This document shows, in pieces, positions 8,155 through 16,869 of a DNA stretch of 64,000 nucleotides (position 1 is the stretch's first letter; each line of letters begins with the position of its first letter). This stretch comes from Faucicola tetraodonis (lineage in GTDB: Bacteria; Pseudomonadota; Gammaproteobacteria; Pseudomonadales; Moraxellaceae): assembly GCA_032017425.1 (NCBI GenBank), contig DALZPW010000002.1. The stretch is one strand, 5' to 3'. The position numbers and the translations under genes are program-made. A model generated the notes under the pieces. The model worked only from the letters and a program-made list of their open reading frames with translations. It searched no databases and was not told where the DNA came from.

Positions 8155-9024
8155 TTATCGGCTGGCGCTTGCCGAAGTCGTTACAGCGGTTGTGGCGACT
8201 GGCGTATTAGCTGCCGCTTTTGGTTTGGCTTTGGCAGGATTGACCACAAAATTAATGCCTAACAACAACAGCGTCACCCCTAAAATCGGGCGCAATTTTT
8301 TCTCAGGTAGTTTACTGCTCAATAATGTGCCTACAATAATGGCAGGAATCGCGCCAATGAGCAAAAAGGTCAGCATGTGAAAATCCACACTGCCTGACAG
8401 CAAATGCCCGAGACCTGCAACCAAAGTTAATAGCACCGCATGTACCACATCCGAGCCGATGATACGAATGAGGGGCAATTGGGGAAAAATCAGCACCAGC
8501 GCCATGACGCCAAATGCCCCTGCCCCAACCGAGGATAAGGTCACTACTACCCCGAGCAATATGCCCATCAGCACCAATTTATATTTGGGGATTTGGGAGG
8601 TGAGGCTGTCAGTTTGGTCAGTTTTACGGTATTTGTCAAAAAACGCTTCGATACGGTTGCGAAAAATCAGCGAAATCCCTGTAATGGTCAACATCACGCC
8701 CAATATCAAGGTCATAATTAGTTTGATGGCGTTGATATTACCCAAGTAAGTAGCGACGAGATAATTGGTGACAATGGAGGCTGGAATACTACCAATCGCT
8801 AGCCATAGCACGATTGGCCAAACGACATTCGATTTTTTAAAATGTACCACCCCACCAAAAAACTTGGAAATAGCGGCGTATAGCAAATCGGTGCCGACAG
8901 CAATATGCGGCTCTACTTTTAGCAGTAAAATCAAAATCGGCGTCATCAGTGACCCACCGCCCACGCCGGTCACACCCACGCAAAATCCGACAAAAATACC
9001 CGCTAAAATAAAATAAAGTTCCAC
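8155..9024 (-). CDS. TauE/SafE family membrane transporter (TSUP)
   Basis: Predicted inner-membrane permease of the sulfite exporter TauE/SafE family; members move sulfite, sulfoacetate or other small anions, and the substrate here is unknown. The 289-residue protein has the glycine-rich family motif VGVTGVGGGSLMTP near residues 17-30, a second copy-like motif SSVGAGAFG in the second half, and about eight hydrophobic segments, followed by an Ala/Thr/Ser/Lys-rich hydrophilic C-terminal tail. The start is GTG at 9024 with AAGGGG six bases upstream. It lies between glyQ and glyS and has separate terminators on both sides, so it is probably its own unit. Confidence 0.88.
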   Translation of the reverse strand: MELYFILAGIFVGFCVGVTGVGGGSLMTPILILLLKVEPHIAVGTDLLYAAISKFFGGVVHFKKSNVVWPIVLWLAIGSIPASIVTNYLVATYLGNINAIKLIMTLILGVMLTITGISLIFRNRIEAFFDKYRKTDQTDSLTSQIPKYKLVLMGILLGVVVTLSSVGAGAFGVMALVLIFPQLPLIRIIGSDVVHAVLLTLVAGLGHLLSGSVDFHMLTFLLIGAIPAIIVGTLLSSKLPEKKLRPILGVTLLLLGINFVVNPAKAKPKAAANTPVATTAVTTSASASR

Positions 9025-9189
9025 TCACCGCCCCTTGTTACCTGGCTTACTTGCTGCGGCTATTGTAGTAGAATAGCGCGTCGTTGCCCTGTGGCGATTT
9101 TTGATATAAATATGCGAGATTAGAATATTCTGATAATTTGATATTTTTTATTAGCGTTGATAACAAAATAATCAATAAAATAAGGCAAG

Positions 9190-9223
9190 AAAAAAGGCAA
9201 TAGAAACTATCTATTGCCTTTTT
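9190..9223 (-). terminator. Rho-independent terminator after glyQ
   Basis: Near-perfect 13-base stem built on AAAAAGGCAATAG (9191-9203) and CTATTGCCTTTTT (9211-9223), with T runs on both strands; glyQ is the upstream gene. Confidence 0.85.
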
Positions 9224-9293
9224 CAATTTTGCTGTTCAAAAAAATTTTTTCGTCGATGTGGTGAAACTATTGTGATTTATCCGCTTCTTTCAT

Positions 9294-10235
9294 CTATTGT
9301 TTTGAAATAGCTTCTTTTGGTAGATATTTTTCTAACGCATCCGCTTTATGTGCGTCATCCGCCAATGGGAAGCCCAATTTGGCACGCGTTTCTACATAGC
9401 TTTGTGCGACCTTACGCGCCAAGGTACGCACACGCAGAATAAAACGCTGACGCTCAGTGACTGAAATCGCCCCACGCGCATCCAACAAGTTAAAGGTATG
9501 TGACGCTTTAAGCACCATTTCATACGCAGGCAGCGGCAGATTAAGACCGACCAATTTGTCGGCTTGGCTTTCATAAAAATCAAATAATTCAAACATTTTT
9601 GCCACATCGGCATGTTCAAAATTGTAGGTTGATTGTTCCACTTCATTTTGGTGAAATACATCACCATAGGTGACACGACCAAATTCGCCATCCGTCCATA
9701 CCAAGTCATACACACTATCCACGCCTTGGATATACATGGCAAGGCGCTCAAGACCGTAGGTGATTTCTCCTGTCACTGGGAAACATTCAATACCACCGAC
9801 TTGCTGGAAGTAAGTAAACTGGGTAACTTCCATGCCATTGAGCCAAACTTCCCAACCAAGTCCCCATGCGCCAAGCGTTGGTGATTCCCAGTTGTCTTCT
9901 ACAAAGCGGACATCATGGGTTAGCGTATCGATACCAATCGCTTTGAGTGACCCCAAGTACAATTCTTGAATATCAGGTGGATTGGGTTTGAGTACCACTT
10001 GGAACTGATAATAATGTTGTAAACGGTTTGGGTTGTCCCCATAGCGACCATCCGTGGGACGGCGTGATGGCTGTACATAGGCGGCATGCCAACGCTCTGG
10101 ACCTAATGCTCGTAAGAAAGTGGCGGTATGAAACGTGCCTGCACCCATTTCCATATCGTAAGGCTGTAACACCACACAGCCTTTTTCTGCCCAATAATTT
10201 TGCAAAGTTAAAATCAATTGTTGAAACGTCATCAT
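9294..10235 (-). CDS. glyQ: Glycine--tRNA ligase alpha subunit
   Basis: Catalytic alpha chain of heterotetrameric GlyRS, activating glycine with ATP. The sequence is highly conserved: QPSRRPTDGRYGDNPNRLQHYYQFQ, in pieces around residues 55-80, then FVEDNWESPTLGAWGLGWE and GLERLAMYIQGVDSVYDLVW. The open frame can be extended to a GTG at 10298, but the added 21 residues have no family resemblance. I prefer the ATG at 10235 (or the next ATG at 10232), which begins MMTFQQLILTLQNYW as in other GlyQ proteins; the Shine-Dalgarno is weak. 313 residues. Separated from glyS by a transporter gene. Confidence 0.95.
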   Translation of the reverse strand: MMTFQQLILTLQNYWAEKGCVVLQPYDMEMGAGTFHTATFLRALGPERWHAAYVQPSRRPTDGRYGDNPNRLQHYYQFQVVLKPNPPDIQELYLGSLKAIGIDTLTHDVRFVEDNWESPTLGAWGLGWEVWLNGMEVTQFTYFQQVGGIECFPVTGEITYGLERLAMYIQGVDSVYDLVWTDGEFGRVTYGDVFHQNEVEQSTYNFEHADVAKMFELFDFYESQADKLVGLNLPLPAYEMVLKASHTFNLLDARGAISVTERQRFILRVRTLARKVAQSYVETRAKLGFPLADDAHKADALEKYLPKEAISKQ

Positions 10236-10815
10236 ACGAGAATTACCACTATATAGTCGGTGATTAGGCAAACCGTGTTTATCAAAATAGTTGTCCACGT
10301 GATTTTGATAAAGCGTCAGTTTTTTTAATTAGTCACATTAAAAATTTAAATTTTTTTGCGTCGCAAATAGCACTTAAAATAAGCGGTACAATTGCCGAAC
10401 GATATTTTTACTTAAAACGCCCAAAATAGCAAACTTATCCAATTTTTCAGCTACAGGTATAGCAATGGTTATTGAGTAAATTAATTGGCTGGCAAAACTA
10501 CAAAGCATTAAAACAATATACATTTCGCGACAAATCAGTTACCGCATTTTAGCACTTTTTTACTAGATTTACGAAAATTCCTGTTACCCTTGAACAAGAG
10601 ATTTCGACGATTGATTGTTAGCTTTTTTTATGCCGTTTTAGCCTTTTTAATCGCTTTTTTTAAGATAAATCAGCCAAATTTGATACGTCATCCATTGTCG
10701 TTTTAGTTGGGTTTTGACTTTTAATTTTCATTTTTTACCGCCATAATACCCCGTACAAGCTTTTACTTAATTTAGATTAAGTATTTGTTTTTAATAACTT
10801 TTCGTGAGGTCAACC
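10236..10815. other. 580-bp divergent intergenic region
   Basis: Lies between glyQ (-) and an orphan membrane gene (+). It is AT-rich with several poly-T runs. I find no ORF longer than about 15 codons. An inverted repeat TACTTAAT-TTAG-ATTAAGTA (10764-10783) lies about 30 bp before the orphan gene and could be an operator or hairpin. Confidence 0.5.
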
Positions 10816-11250
10816 ATGCTTATTTCGGCAAGTCTATTATTAGCTGCTACGTCGTTAACTTCTAATTGGTTGTTTTTAATCGCTCTAGTGACTGTCGGTA
10901 TGCTAGCGATTGCGTTTACCCCTTACCGTTTTGTATTGGGCTATTTTATGTTGGGCATGGTGTACTGGATTTCGGTGGAAGGGCTGCATTGGGCAGTCGT
11001 CACGCTGTCATCATTGACTGGTACGGATGCGTATGTAGCGGCAATTGGCTTATCGATGATTCCCATTGTGATAGCGTTAAATGGAAAACCCAAGTTTAAC
11101 AAAGCCGCAAATCAACCTGCTACTAACCAAACCATGTTAAAAAGTAGTGTTCAAATGAGCGCCGGTCATCGCCCTGTGGTGTTAGAAAAAGATACCGATT
11201 TTCATCAAAACTTTGTTCGTCATGCCTCCGTGTTTGACTCAAAACACTAA
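10816..11250 (+). CDS. Orphan integral membrane protein
   Basis: Unrecognised 144-residue protein. The first 90 residues are strongly hydrophobic and suggest three to four membrane helices (about 3-15, 17-34, 38-56, 73-89). The last 55 residues are hydrophilic, with KPKFNKAANQPATNQ and a His/Asp-rich end (DTDFHQNFVRHASVFDSKH). ATG at 10816 is chosen because GAGG sits six bases upstream; the frame opens 12 bases earlier at a GTG. It is monocistronic, with a terminator at 11294. No function is suggested by neighbours. Confidence 0.75.
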   Translation: MLISASLLLAATSLTSNWLFLIALVTVGMLAIAFTPYRFVLGYFMLGMVYWISVEGLHWAVVTLSSLTGTDAYVAAIGLSMIPIVIALNGKPKFNKAANQPATNQTMLKSSVQMSAGHRPVVLEKDTDFHQNFVRHASVFDSKH

Positions 11251-11593
11251 TAACAACCCTATCCCCTTATTGCTAATTAGTAGCAAGTTATTTAACCCAT
11301 CATGTTGATGGGTTTTTTATGCGCTTTAGCTTGATAGAAGCTAAAATATTCACTGTCTAACGTCGCTCAAATACACAAATCAAACGCTTTGATTACAAAA
11401 AATGATACTGATATGTTAAACATTACTGTAACTTGGCATGGATGCCCTTATAATATATTGTATAACAAAGCTATTAAATCGTTTGTAGTAGCGAATTATA
11501 ATTTCTTTGAAATGAGTGACTTAAGTATCGTCATTTATTTCAAGACCTTGCGTATTGCAATATCTATAAAATCTATAATTTTGGAGGACACGT
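11251..11593. other. Intergenic region before the SCP2-like gene
   Basis: Contains the terminator at 11294 and, further on, a TATAAT (11449-11454) directly preceded by the palindrome GGCATGGATGCC (11435-11446), which resembles an operator inside a promoter. The -35 is weak. A frame with a TTG start at 11389 runs into the next gene in another phase and is probably spurious. Confidence 0.4.
11294..11318 (+). terminator. Rho-independent terminator after the orphan membrane gene
   Basis: AACCCATCA (11294-11302) and TGATGGGTT (11306-11314) with a 3-nt loop and six T. Confidence 0.9.
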
Positions 11594-12997
11594 ATGTTAT
11601 CTCAATTAACCCAAATCAAATCAGATCCCCTTGACGTATTATTGTTTGCCGTTGGCTTGCGTCTAACCCAACTTGCCAAAATGGGCGATGACAAATTTAA
11701 AGGCTTATTAGAAAACCGTAATTTTACCATTCAACTCGGCAGCGACGCGGAACAAACGTCACGCTATTATGAGATTAATAACGGTACTTTTAGCCAACAT
11801 GCAGGTCCAGCCAAAGAGCCAACATTGACGATTACCTTTAAAGACTCAATGACGGGTGTGAAATTGCTCACTAAAGGTGAGGCGACGGCATTTATGACGG
11901 GCATCCAAAATGGTGACTTAAAAATGTCCGGTGATTATTCACTGCTGATGTGGTTTAACCAAATCGCAAAATTTATTGTGCCAAAAGTACCTGAGCCACT
12001 TAAACCTGTGGTTGAACAAGCAAAACCCTTGATTGAAAAAGCCACACCTTTTGCTAAAGAACTTTGCAGCAAAGCCCTAGCAATGATTGGGGGCGCGAGC
12101 GCGGGTAAAGCATCTGGTAGCAGCAAATACTTTAATGAAGCCAACACCAAAGATGTCAATGCTGACAGTGATTCTGAAGCTACGAGCAAATTAGACACCC
12201 TTAAGGCGAAAGCGGCTGAAATTAAAGATGATGCGGTGGAAAAATTTGATGAGCTAAAAACCGAAGCCAAAGAAAAAATCGATGCACTCAAAGAAGATGC
12301 GAGCGGAAAATTAGCGGATATTAAAGACACCGCTAACGAAAAACTTGGCGAAACCAAAGAAAAGTTGGATGAGGTTAAAGCGCAAGCGGCTGATAAAATT
12401 GATGACGCTAAAGAAACTGCCACTGAAAAGCTTGATGAAGCAAAAGCAGCCAAAGATGATAAACTTGCGGATGCTAAAACCAAGCTTGAAGACGTCAAAG
12501 ACCAAGCAGCTGAAAAATTAGCCGATGTTAAAAGCTTGGCGGGTGAAAAACTAGATGATGCTAAATCAAAGGTTGAGGAATTAAAAACCCAAGCCGATGA
12601 CAAACTAGATGCGCTAAACGATGAAGCCAAAGAAAAAGTCAGCGAGGCAAAAGATAAAGTCGAACAAGCTAAGCAAAAGCTGACCGATGAAACGACGAGT
12701 GATTCTGATGCATCCGATAATAAAGCCATCGAAGAGAAGTATGAAGCGGCTAAAAATACTACTAATGCTCAAGATAGTACGGCAGATGATGATAGTATCC
12801 GTCCTGACAACGTGTTTGCCAAATCAGCCGATAATGACAACTTAACGCCTGCGCTGCGTAAATCTGCTGAAATTGAGGCAAAGCATGCGTCTGATGAGGT
12901 CATTGCCGACAATGTCAAAACTAGCGCAGTCACTGATGATAAATCACCTATCACCAATATTTCCATTACCCGTGGTGATAGCTCTCAAGACAAGTAA
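11594..12997 (+). CDS. SCP2-like lipid-binding domain with long 11/18-residue helical repeat
   Basis: The 467-residue protein has three parts. Residues about 10-128 resemble an SCP2/sterol-carrier domain (FTIQLGSDAEQ, EPTLTITFKD, GEATAFMTGIQNGDLKMSGDYSLL). A proline-punctuated linker follows (about 129-175). Residues 198-364 are an almost pure K/E/D/A/L helix built from 11-residue units of the form xEKLDEAKxxA, several extended by a heptad to 18. The tail from about 365 is acidic and disordered, and no signal peptide or membrane helix is seen, so it is cytoplasmic. SCP2 domains bind lipids; 11-mer amphipathic repeats occur in LEA proteins, apolipoproteins and synuclein. A lipid-surface role is inferred only. 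GGAGG precedes the ATG; a terminator follows at 13021. Confidence 0.85.
   Translation: MLSQLTQIKSDPLDVLLFAVGLRLTQLAKMGDDKFKGLLENRNFTIQLGSDAEQTSRYYEINNGTFSQHAGPAKEPTLTITFKDSMTGVKLLTKGEATAFMTGIQNGDLKMSGDYSLLMWFNQIAKFIVPKVPEPLKPVVEQAKPLIEKATPFAKELCSKALAMIGGASAGKASGSSKYFNEANTKDVNADSDSEATSKLDTLKAKAAEIKDDAVEKFDELKTEAKEKIDALKEDASGKLADIKDTANEKLGETKEKLDEVKAQAADKIDDAKETATEKLDEAKAAKDDKLADAKTKLEDVKDQAAEKLADVKSLAGEKLDDAKSKVEELKTQADDKLDALNDEAKEKVSEAKDKVEQAKQKLTDETTSDSDASDNKAIEEKYEAAKNTTNAQDSTADDDSIRPDNVFAKSADNDNLTPALRKSAEIEAKHASDEVIADNVKTSAVTDDKSPITNISITRGDSSQDK
12185..12685 (+). repeat. Coding repeat: hendecad/hendecad-plus-heptad array
   Basis: Residues 198-364 of the SCP2-like protein. Units such as KEKIDALKEDA, ADKIDDAKETA and AEKLADVKSLA (11 residues) alternate with 18-residue units such as NEKLGETKEKLDEVKAQA and GEKLDDAKSKVEELKTQA. 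I count about eleven units. Hydrophobic residues fall at positions 4, 7 and 11 of each hendecad. Confidence 0.85.
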
Positions 12998-13020
12998 GCC
13001 ATTGTCATTAAATGATAAAA

Positions 13021-13050
13021 AACAATCACTTTAGGTGGTTGTTTTTTTTT
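13021..13050 (+). terminator. Rho-independent terminator after the SCP2-like gene
   Basis: AACAATCAC (13021-13029) pairs with GTGGTTGTT (13035-13043) with one G-U, then nine T. Confidence 0.9.
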
Positions 13051-13109
13051 GGTATGATGAGACACCTTTTATCATTTTAAGCTTTATTTTAATTAGGATT
13101 ATAGCTGTC

Positions 13110-14180
13110 ATGGCAGACTTATTAGCAATTCAACAATCAGAGCAACCGATTGGCACCACAATGACCACCCAAAGCCGCCCAACTCGCGAGCAAATCCAAG
13201 CTTGGTTTGAATTACCTTTGATGGATTTACTGTTGCTCGCGCAAAACAAACTTCGCGAACACTTTCCACCCAATGCGGTACAAGTCAGTACCCTGCTATC
13301 AATAAAAACAGGCAATTGTCCTGAAGATTGCGGCTATTGCTCACAGTCAGGGCACCATAGCACCGACTTACAACCTGAAAAGAAAATCGAAGTAGAAAAA
13401 GCGATTATCGAGGCCAAAAAAGCCAAAGCCGCTGGCTCTAGCCGTTTTTGTATGGGTGCAGCATGGAAGCACCCAAACGATAGAGATATGCCGTATGTGG
13501 TTGAGCTTATTAAAGAAGTCAAAGCATTAGGTTTAGAAACTTGCATGACGCTTGGCATGTTATCGGGTAACCAAGCGCAAGTACTTGCTGAAGCGGGATT
13601 AGATTACTATAACCATAATCTTGATACCTCACGCGAGTACTACAACCATATCGTCTCCACCCGTAGTTATGATGACCGTCTAACTACCCTTGACCATGTG
13701 CGTCAAGCAGGCATTAATATTTGCTCAGGTGGTATCATCGGTATGGGTGAAAGTCGTGATGACCGCATCAATCTACTCACAGAATTGGCTAATCTGCCAA
13801 AACCCCCTGAATCAGTCCCAATCAATATGCTGGTACCCATTGAAGGCACGCCGATTGCAGATCAGCTGCAAGGCACGCGCTTGCCTGTGCTTGAGTGGAT
13901 TCGCACCATTGCTGTCACGCGCCTTGCTTGCCCAACCAGCTATGTGCGTATTGCCGCAGGTCGTGAAGGCTTAACCGATGCCGAGCAAGCCATGCTGTTT
14001 ATGGCAGGTGCCAATTCTTTCTTTTATGGGAATCGTTTATTGACCACCGATAATGCTACCACCAACCATGATGATCAGTTGATTGCCGATTTAGGGTTGA
14101 CCGTTGAACAAGCCGAGCCTAGACAAATCCCGGTGACCAATGCGATGAATGGTCGCATCGGGAGTTTGGCTGTCGTTTAA
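13110..14180 (+). CDS. bioB: Biotin synthase
   Basis: Radical-SAM enzyme that inserts sulfur into dethiobiotin, the last step of biotin synthesis. The radical-SAM cluster ligands are C70, C74 and C77 in CPEDCGYC, and the family motifs LLSIKTG, GAAWKHPNDRDMPY, YNHNLDTS and NMLVPIEGTP are present. The ATG at 13110 is chosen; further upstream the frame runs back through the preceding terminator, and an internal ATG at 13161 is possible because the first 17 residues are not conserved. 356 residues. Followed by a terminator and bioF; bioA, bioC and bioD are not in the window. Confidence 0.97.
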   Translation: MADLLAIQQSEQPIGTTMTTQSRPTREQIQAWFELPLMDLLLLAQNKLREHFPPNAVQVSTLLSIKTGNCPEDCGYCSQSGHHSTDLQPEKKIEVEKAIIEAKKAKAAGSSRFCMGAAWKHPNDRDMPYVVELIKEVKALGLETCMTLGMLSGNQAQVLAEAGLDYYNHNLDTSREYYNHIVSTRSYDDRLTTLDHVRQAGINICSGGIIGMGESRDDRINLLTELANLPKPPESVPINMLVPIEGTPIADQLQGTRLPVLEWIRTIAVTRLACPTSYVRIAAGREGLTDAEQAMLFMAGANSFFYGNRLLTTDNATTNHDDQLIADLGLTVEQAEPRQIPVTNAMNGRIGSLAVV

Positions 14181-14189
14181 TAGCCCAAC

Positions 14190-14213
14190 AAACCGCCGAA
14201 GTGGCGGTTTTTT
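14190..14213 (+). terminator. Rho-independent terminator after bioB
   Basis: AACCGCC (14191-14197), 5-nt loop, GGCGGTT (14203-14209), then T run. Confidence 0.9.
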
Positions 14214-14252
14214 CTTAGATGCTTTAACGATGCTTTAACAGAGTCCAACAGT

Positions 14253-15404
14253 ATGTTAGCCAATTTTGCCCTTCAATCAGCCCTTGATGAACAGCGCCAA
14301 AAAGACCTGTATCGTCAACTGACGCCCATTAGTCAAGGCGTGACGCCCACCATTGACGTAGATGGCAAAACCTACGTCAACTTTGCCAGCAACGATTATT
14401 TGGGACTTGCCACCGACCCGCAGCTCATACAAGCGTTTAGCCAAGCTGCAAAAACCATCCAGCAAGTGGGTAGTGGCGCATCGCACCTGATTACGGGGCA
14501 TACGCTTTGGCATGAACAATTGGATACCATCCTTGCCCAAGTGACAGGTTATGAACGGGCATTAGCTTTTAGCACAGGGTATATGGCAAATGTCGGTGTG
14601 ATTCAAGCGTTGTGTGGTAAAGATAGCGTGATTTTCAGTGATAAACTCAATCATGCCTCCATTGTCGATGGGGCAATCCTTAGCCGTGCCAAAGTCATGC
14701 GTTTTGGGCATCGCAATTATAGCCAATTAGAACAATTGCTTTCGCAAAGTAGCGCTAAGCAAAAACTGATTGTCACCGATCATATTTTTAGTATGGATGG
14801 TACCATTGCCGATTTGGATGCACTGCATGCGTTAGCAGTTCGTTATGAATGCGCCTTGATGGTCGATGATGCGCACGGTTTTGGTTTGCCCTATCAGGCT
14901 TATAAAAAAGCCCAACCGCAAGCGGATATCTATATCGGCACCTTTGGTAAAGCGATAGGTACCAGTGGCGCATTTGTCGCAGGTTCGAGTGAGTTGATTG
15001 ACTATGTGACCAATTTTGCCCGTTCATTTATTTATACCACGGCGATGCCCCCTGTGCTTGCCAGCGTGACTGAAACTAGCATTGCCATGTCGCACACCGA
15101 TACTTTGCGCAGCGATCAATTACTTGCCAATATCAAACAGCTCAGTCAAGGGCTAGTGCAGCAAAATTGGCAAGTAGGTATTGATAATCAAATACCGACC
15201 ACGGCCATTATTCCTGTGGTCATTGGCAATAATGACAGAACCCTGCAGCTTGCCAATGCGTTAAAATCTCGCGGTTTTTGGGTCTCGGCAATCCGCCCAC
15301 CTACGGTGCCGGTAGGCACAGCACGGCTACGCTTTTGCGTAAGCGCTCGTCATAGTGAACAACAAATCTCGGATTTACTTGCTGTCATGCAGACTTTAAA
15401 ATAA
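14253..15404 (+). CDS. bioF: 8-amino-7-oxononanoate synthase
   Basis: PLP enzyme joining pimeloyl thioester and L-alanine to give KAPA, an early biotin step. 383 residues. Key motifs: FASNDYLGLA (44-53), GSGASHLITG (73-82), the PLP-contacting DDAHGFG (D205-G211) and the Schiff-base lysine K233 in TFGKAIGTSGAF. It lies 70 bp after bioB, with a terminator between, so it may be read through or have its own start site. Confidence 0.96.
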   Translation: MLANFALQSALDEQRQKDLYRQLTPISQGVTPTIDVDGKTYVNFASNDYLGLATDPQLIQAFSQAAKTIQQVGSGASHLITGHTLWHEQLDTILAQVTGYERALAFSTGYMANVGVIQALCGKDSVIFSDKLNHASIVDGAILSRAKVMRFGHRNYSQLEQLLSQSSAKQKLIVTDHIFSMDGTIADLDALHALAVRYECALMVDDAHGFGLPYQAYKKAQPQADIYIGTFGKAIGTSGAFVAGSSELIDYVTNFARSFIYTTAMPPVLASVTETSIAMSHTDTLRSDQLLANIKQLSQGLVQQNWQVGIDNQIPTTAIIPVVIGNNDRTLQLANALKSRGFWVSAIRPPTVPVGTARLRFCVSARHSEQQISDLLAVMQTLK

Positions 15405-15422
15405 CAGCTATTTGCAGACTTT

Positions 15423-15467
15423 TTTAGGGCAAGTTTATTTAGAATAAGCTGATTTAGGGTAAGCTTG
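15423..15467 (+). repeat. 15-bp imperfect tandem repeat, three copies
   Basis: Units begin TTTAGGGCAAG, TTTAGAATAAG and TTTAGGGTAAG at 15423, 15438 and 15453, with a partial fourth at 15468. It occupies half of the bioF-hemJ spacer. Confidence 0.75.
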
Positions 15468-15495
15468 TTTAGTTGCATCATCATCGGGGTAAGCA

Positions 15496-15939
15496 ATGAC
15501 AGAATATTTTTTATGGTTTAAAGCCTGGCATGTGATTTCATTGGTGTGTTGGTTTGCCGCGATTTTTTATCTACCACGCTTGTTTGTGTATCATGCCATG
15601 AGTACCGATAAAATCAGTCAAGATCGATTTGCGTTGATGGAGCGTAAACTGTATCGCGGCATCATGACACCTGCGATGATTGCCACTTGGATTTTTGGCT
15701 TGTGTATGCTGCTACCTAATTGGGACAGTTATAAAACCCAAGTTTGGCTACATATCAAGCTAGCCTACGTCATTGCGTTGACGGTATATCATGTAGCTTG
15801 TGGTCGATTTCGCTTAAAACTCATTGATAACCCTAACTATAAAACCCATGTTTTTTGGCGGTGGTTTAATGAGGTGCCTGTATTTATTTTAGTCGCGGTG
15901 GTGATTTTAGTGATTGTTAAACCGCAATTTGGCGCGTAA
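15496..15939 (+). CDS. hemJ: Protoporphyrinogen IX oxidase HemJ
   Basis: Membrane haem-biosynthesis enzyme (former UPF0093) that oxidises protoporphyrinogen IX. The 147-residue protein has four hydrophobic segments and the N-terminal family motif KAWHVISLVCWFAAIFYLPRLFVYH, with the conserved haem-ligand candidate H12, and a lysine in the later HIKLAYVIALTVYH segment. HemJ replaces HemG or HemY in Acinetobacter and relatives, which fits the proposed lineage. GGGGTAAG precedes the ATG. Convergent with the exoX-like gene. Confidence 0.93.
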   Translation: MTEYFLWFKAWHVISLVCWFAAIFYLPRLFVYHAMSTDKISQDRFALMERKLYRGIMTPAMIATWIFGLCMLLPNWDSYKTQVWLHIKLAYVIALTVYHVACGRFRLKLIDNPNYKTHVFWRWFNEVPVFILVAVVILVIVKPQFGA

Positions 15940-15983
15940 TCATTTTGGCACTTCAGGGCTTCAATCATAGCGCAAGGACTCAA

Positions 15984-16694
15984 TCATAGAAGGTTGCCAT
16001 GATTGCCTGCGCTATTTTCGGTGAGTGCAAGGTGCAAATACGGGTCAAGGTCAGCTTGTTTGAGCAGCCAATCGACATAATCAGCCGGCAAGTCTTTAAT
16101 GGCAACCCCTTTATGTTTGCCAAAGCGCATTACCGTGGGTTTTCGGGCATGTTCACTGGCTTGATACAGCTGTGCCATATCGGTGATGCGATGCTGATAG
16201 CAGATAGCTTTTAATACCAAAAAAGTAAACCAAATATCGTATTTGGCACCATGCGCGAATTTGATATTTTTTTTGGCAACCTGCGGCTCAAAAAAACACA
16301 GTAGCGCCCCCAAACTATGGCTATCTAACTGCGGGAAAAAATGCCGCGCCAGTGCCAAAGTGCAAATACGCTTAATGTTTGATAAATCACAGTTGGCATT
16401 GGTCAGTACGTCAGCATCAAAGTCGATATTGTGCCCAATGAGATACTCGCAGTCTTTTGGTAACTGAAAATCAGTATGCGGCGGCTTGTCTGCCACATCG
16501 TCGTCAAAAATGCCTGTGATGGCTTGGCTGCCCAAAGTAATTTTTTTGTGTGGGTTAAAGCGCTGCTCAAAGGCGTTGTGGGTCTGTAGTATCAACTCGT
16601 CTGCTGGACTAAACACCACGCCAATGTAGGCAATTTCGGTCGCATGTGGCTCAACCAATCCATGCGCTTCTGTATCTAAAATATAACTACTCAT
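15984..16694 (-). CDS. ExoX-like DEDDh 3'-5' exonuclease
   Basis: Exonuclease of the DnaQ/RNase T superfamily with a C-terminal DUF3820-type domain, the arrangement of exodeoxyribonuclease X. Catalytic residues are visible: D7 and E9 (LDTEAHG), D93 in GHNIDFDADV, and H148 with D153 in HGAKYD. The C-terminal domain reads MRFGKHKGVAIKDLPADYVDWL. The frame opens at a TTG at 16739, but the ATG at 16694 with AAGG upstream places the conserved first aspartate close to the N-terminus. 236 residues. Likely acts in DNA repair; the substrate is inferred from the family. Confidence 0.88.
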   Translation of the reverse strand: MSSYILDTEAHGLVEPHATEIAYIGVVFSPADELILQTHNAFEQRFNPHKKITLGSQAITGIFDDDVADKPPHTDFQLPKDCEYLIGHNIDFDADVLTNANCDLSNIKRICTLALARHFFPQLDSHSLGALLCFFEPQVAKKNIKFAHGAKYDIWFTFLVLKAICYQHRITDMAQLYQASEHARKPTVMRFGKHKGVAIKDLPADYVDWLLKQADLDPYLHLALTENSAGNHGNLL

Positions 16695-16773
16695 AACCTT
16701 AAGACTTACTAAATCGCTCAATTCACCAGTTGTAGACAATCATCATACACGATTTAGCGATCGCTTCCTTAGG

Positions 16774-16805
16774 TTTTCAGTATCTTGGATTTTCAGTATC
16801 TTGGG
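16774..16805 (+). repeat. 16-bp tandem duplication
   Basis: TTTTCAGTATCTTGGA (16774-16789) is followed at once by TTTTCAGTATCTTGGG (16790-16805), in the exoX-ktrB spacer. Confidence 0.9.
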
Positions 16806-16869
16806 TGCACCAACCGCTGTGTAAAATTTTTGCTTGGTCTTTGCTGCTTCGCTAACCCTGTTGAATTAG

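Noticed and set aside
11389..11634. 81-codon plus-strand frame upstream of the SCP2-like gene
   Set aside because: TTG start, overlaps the true start in another frame, and covers the likely promoter (TATAAT at 11449).
11935..12729. 264-codon open frame antisense to the SCP2/repeat gene, Ser/Ala/Leu-rich
   Set aside because: It is the mirror of the Lys/Asp/Glu/Ala repeat codons; the sense strand has the ribosome-binding site, terminator and domain structure.
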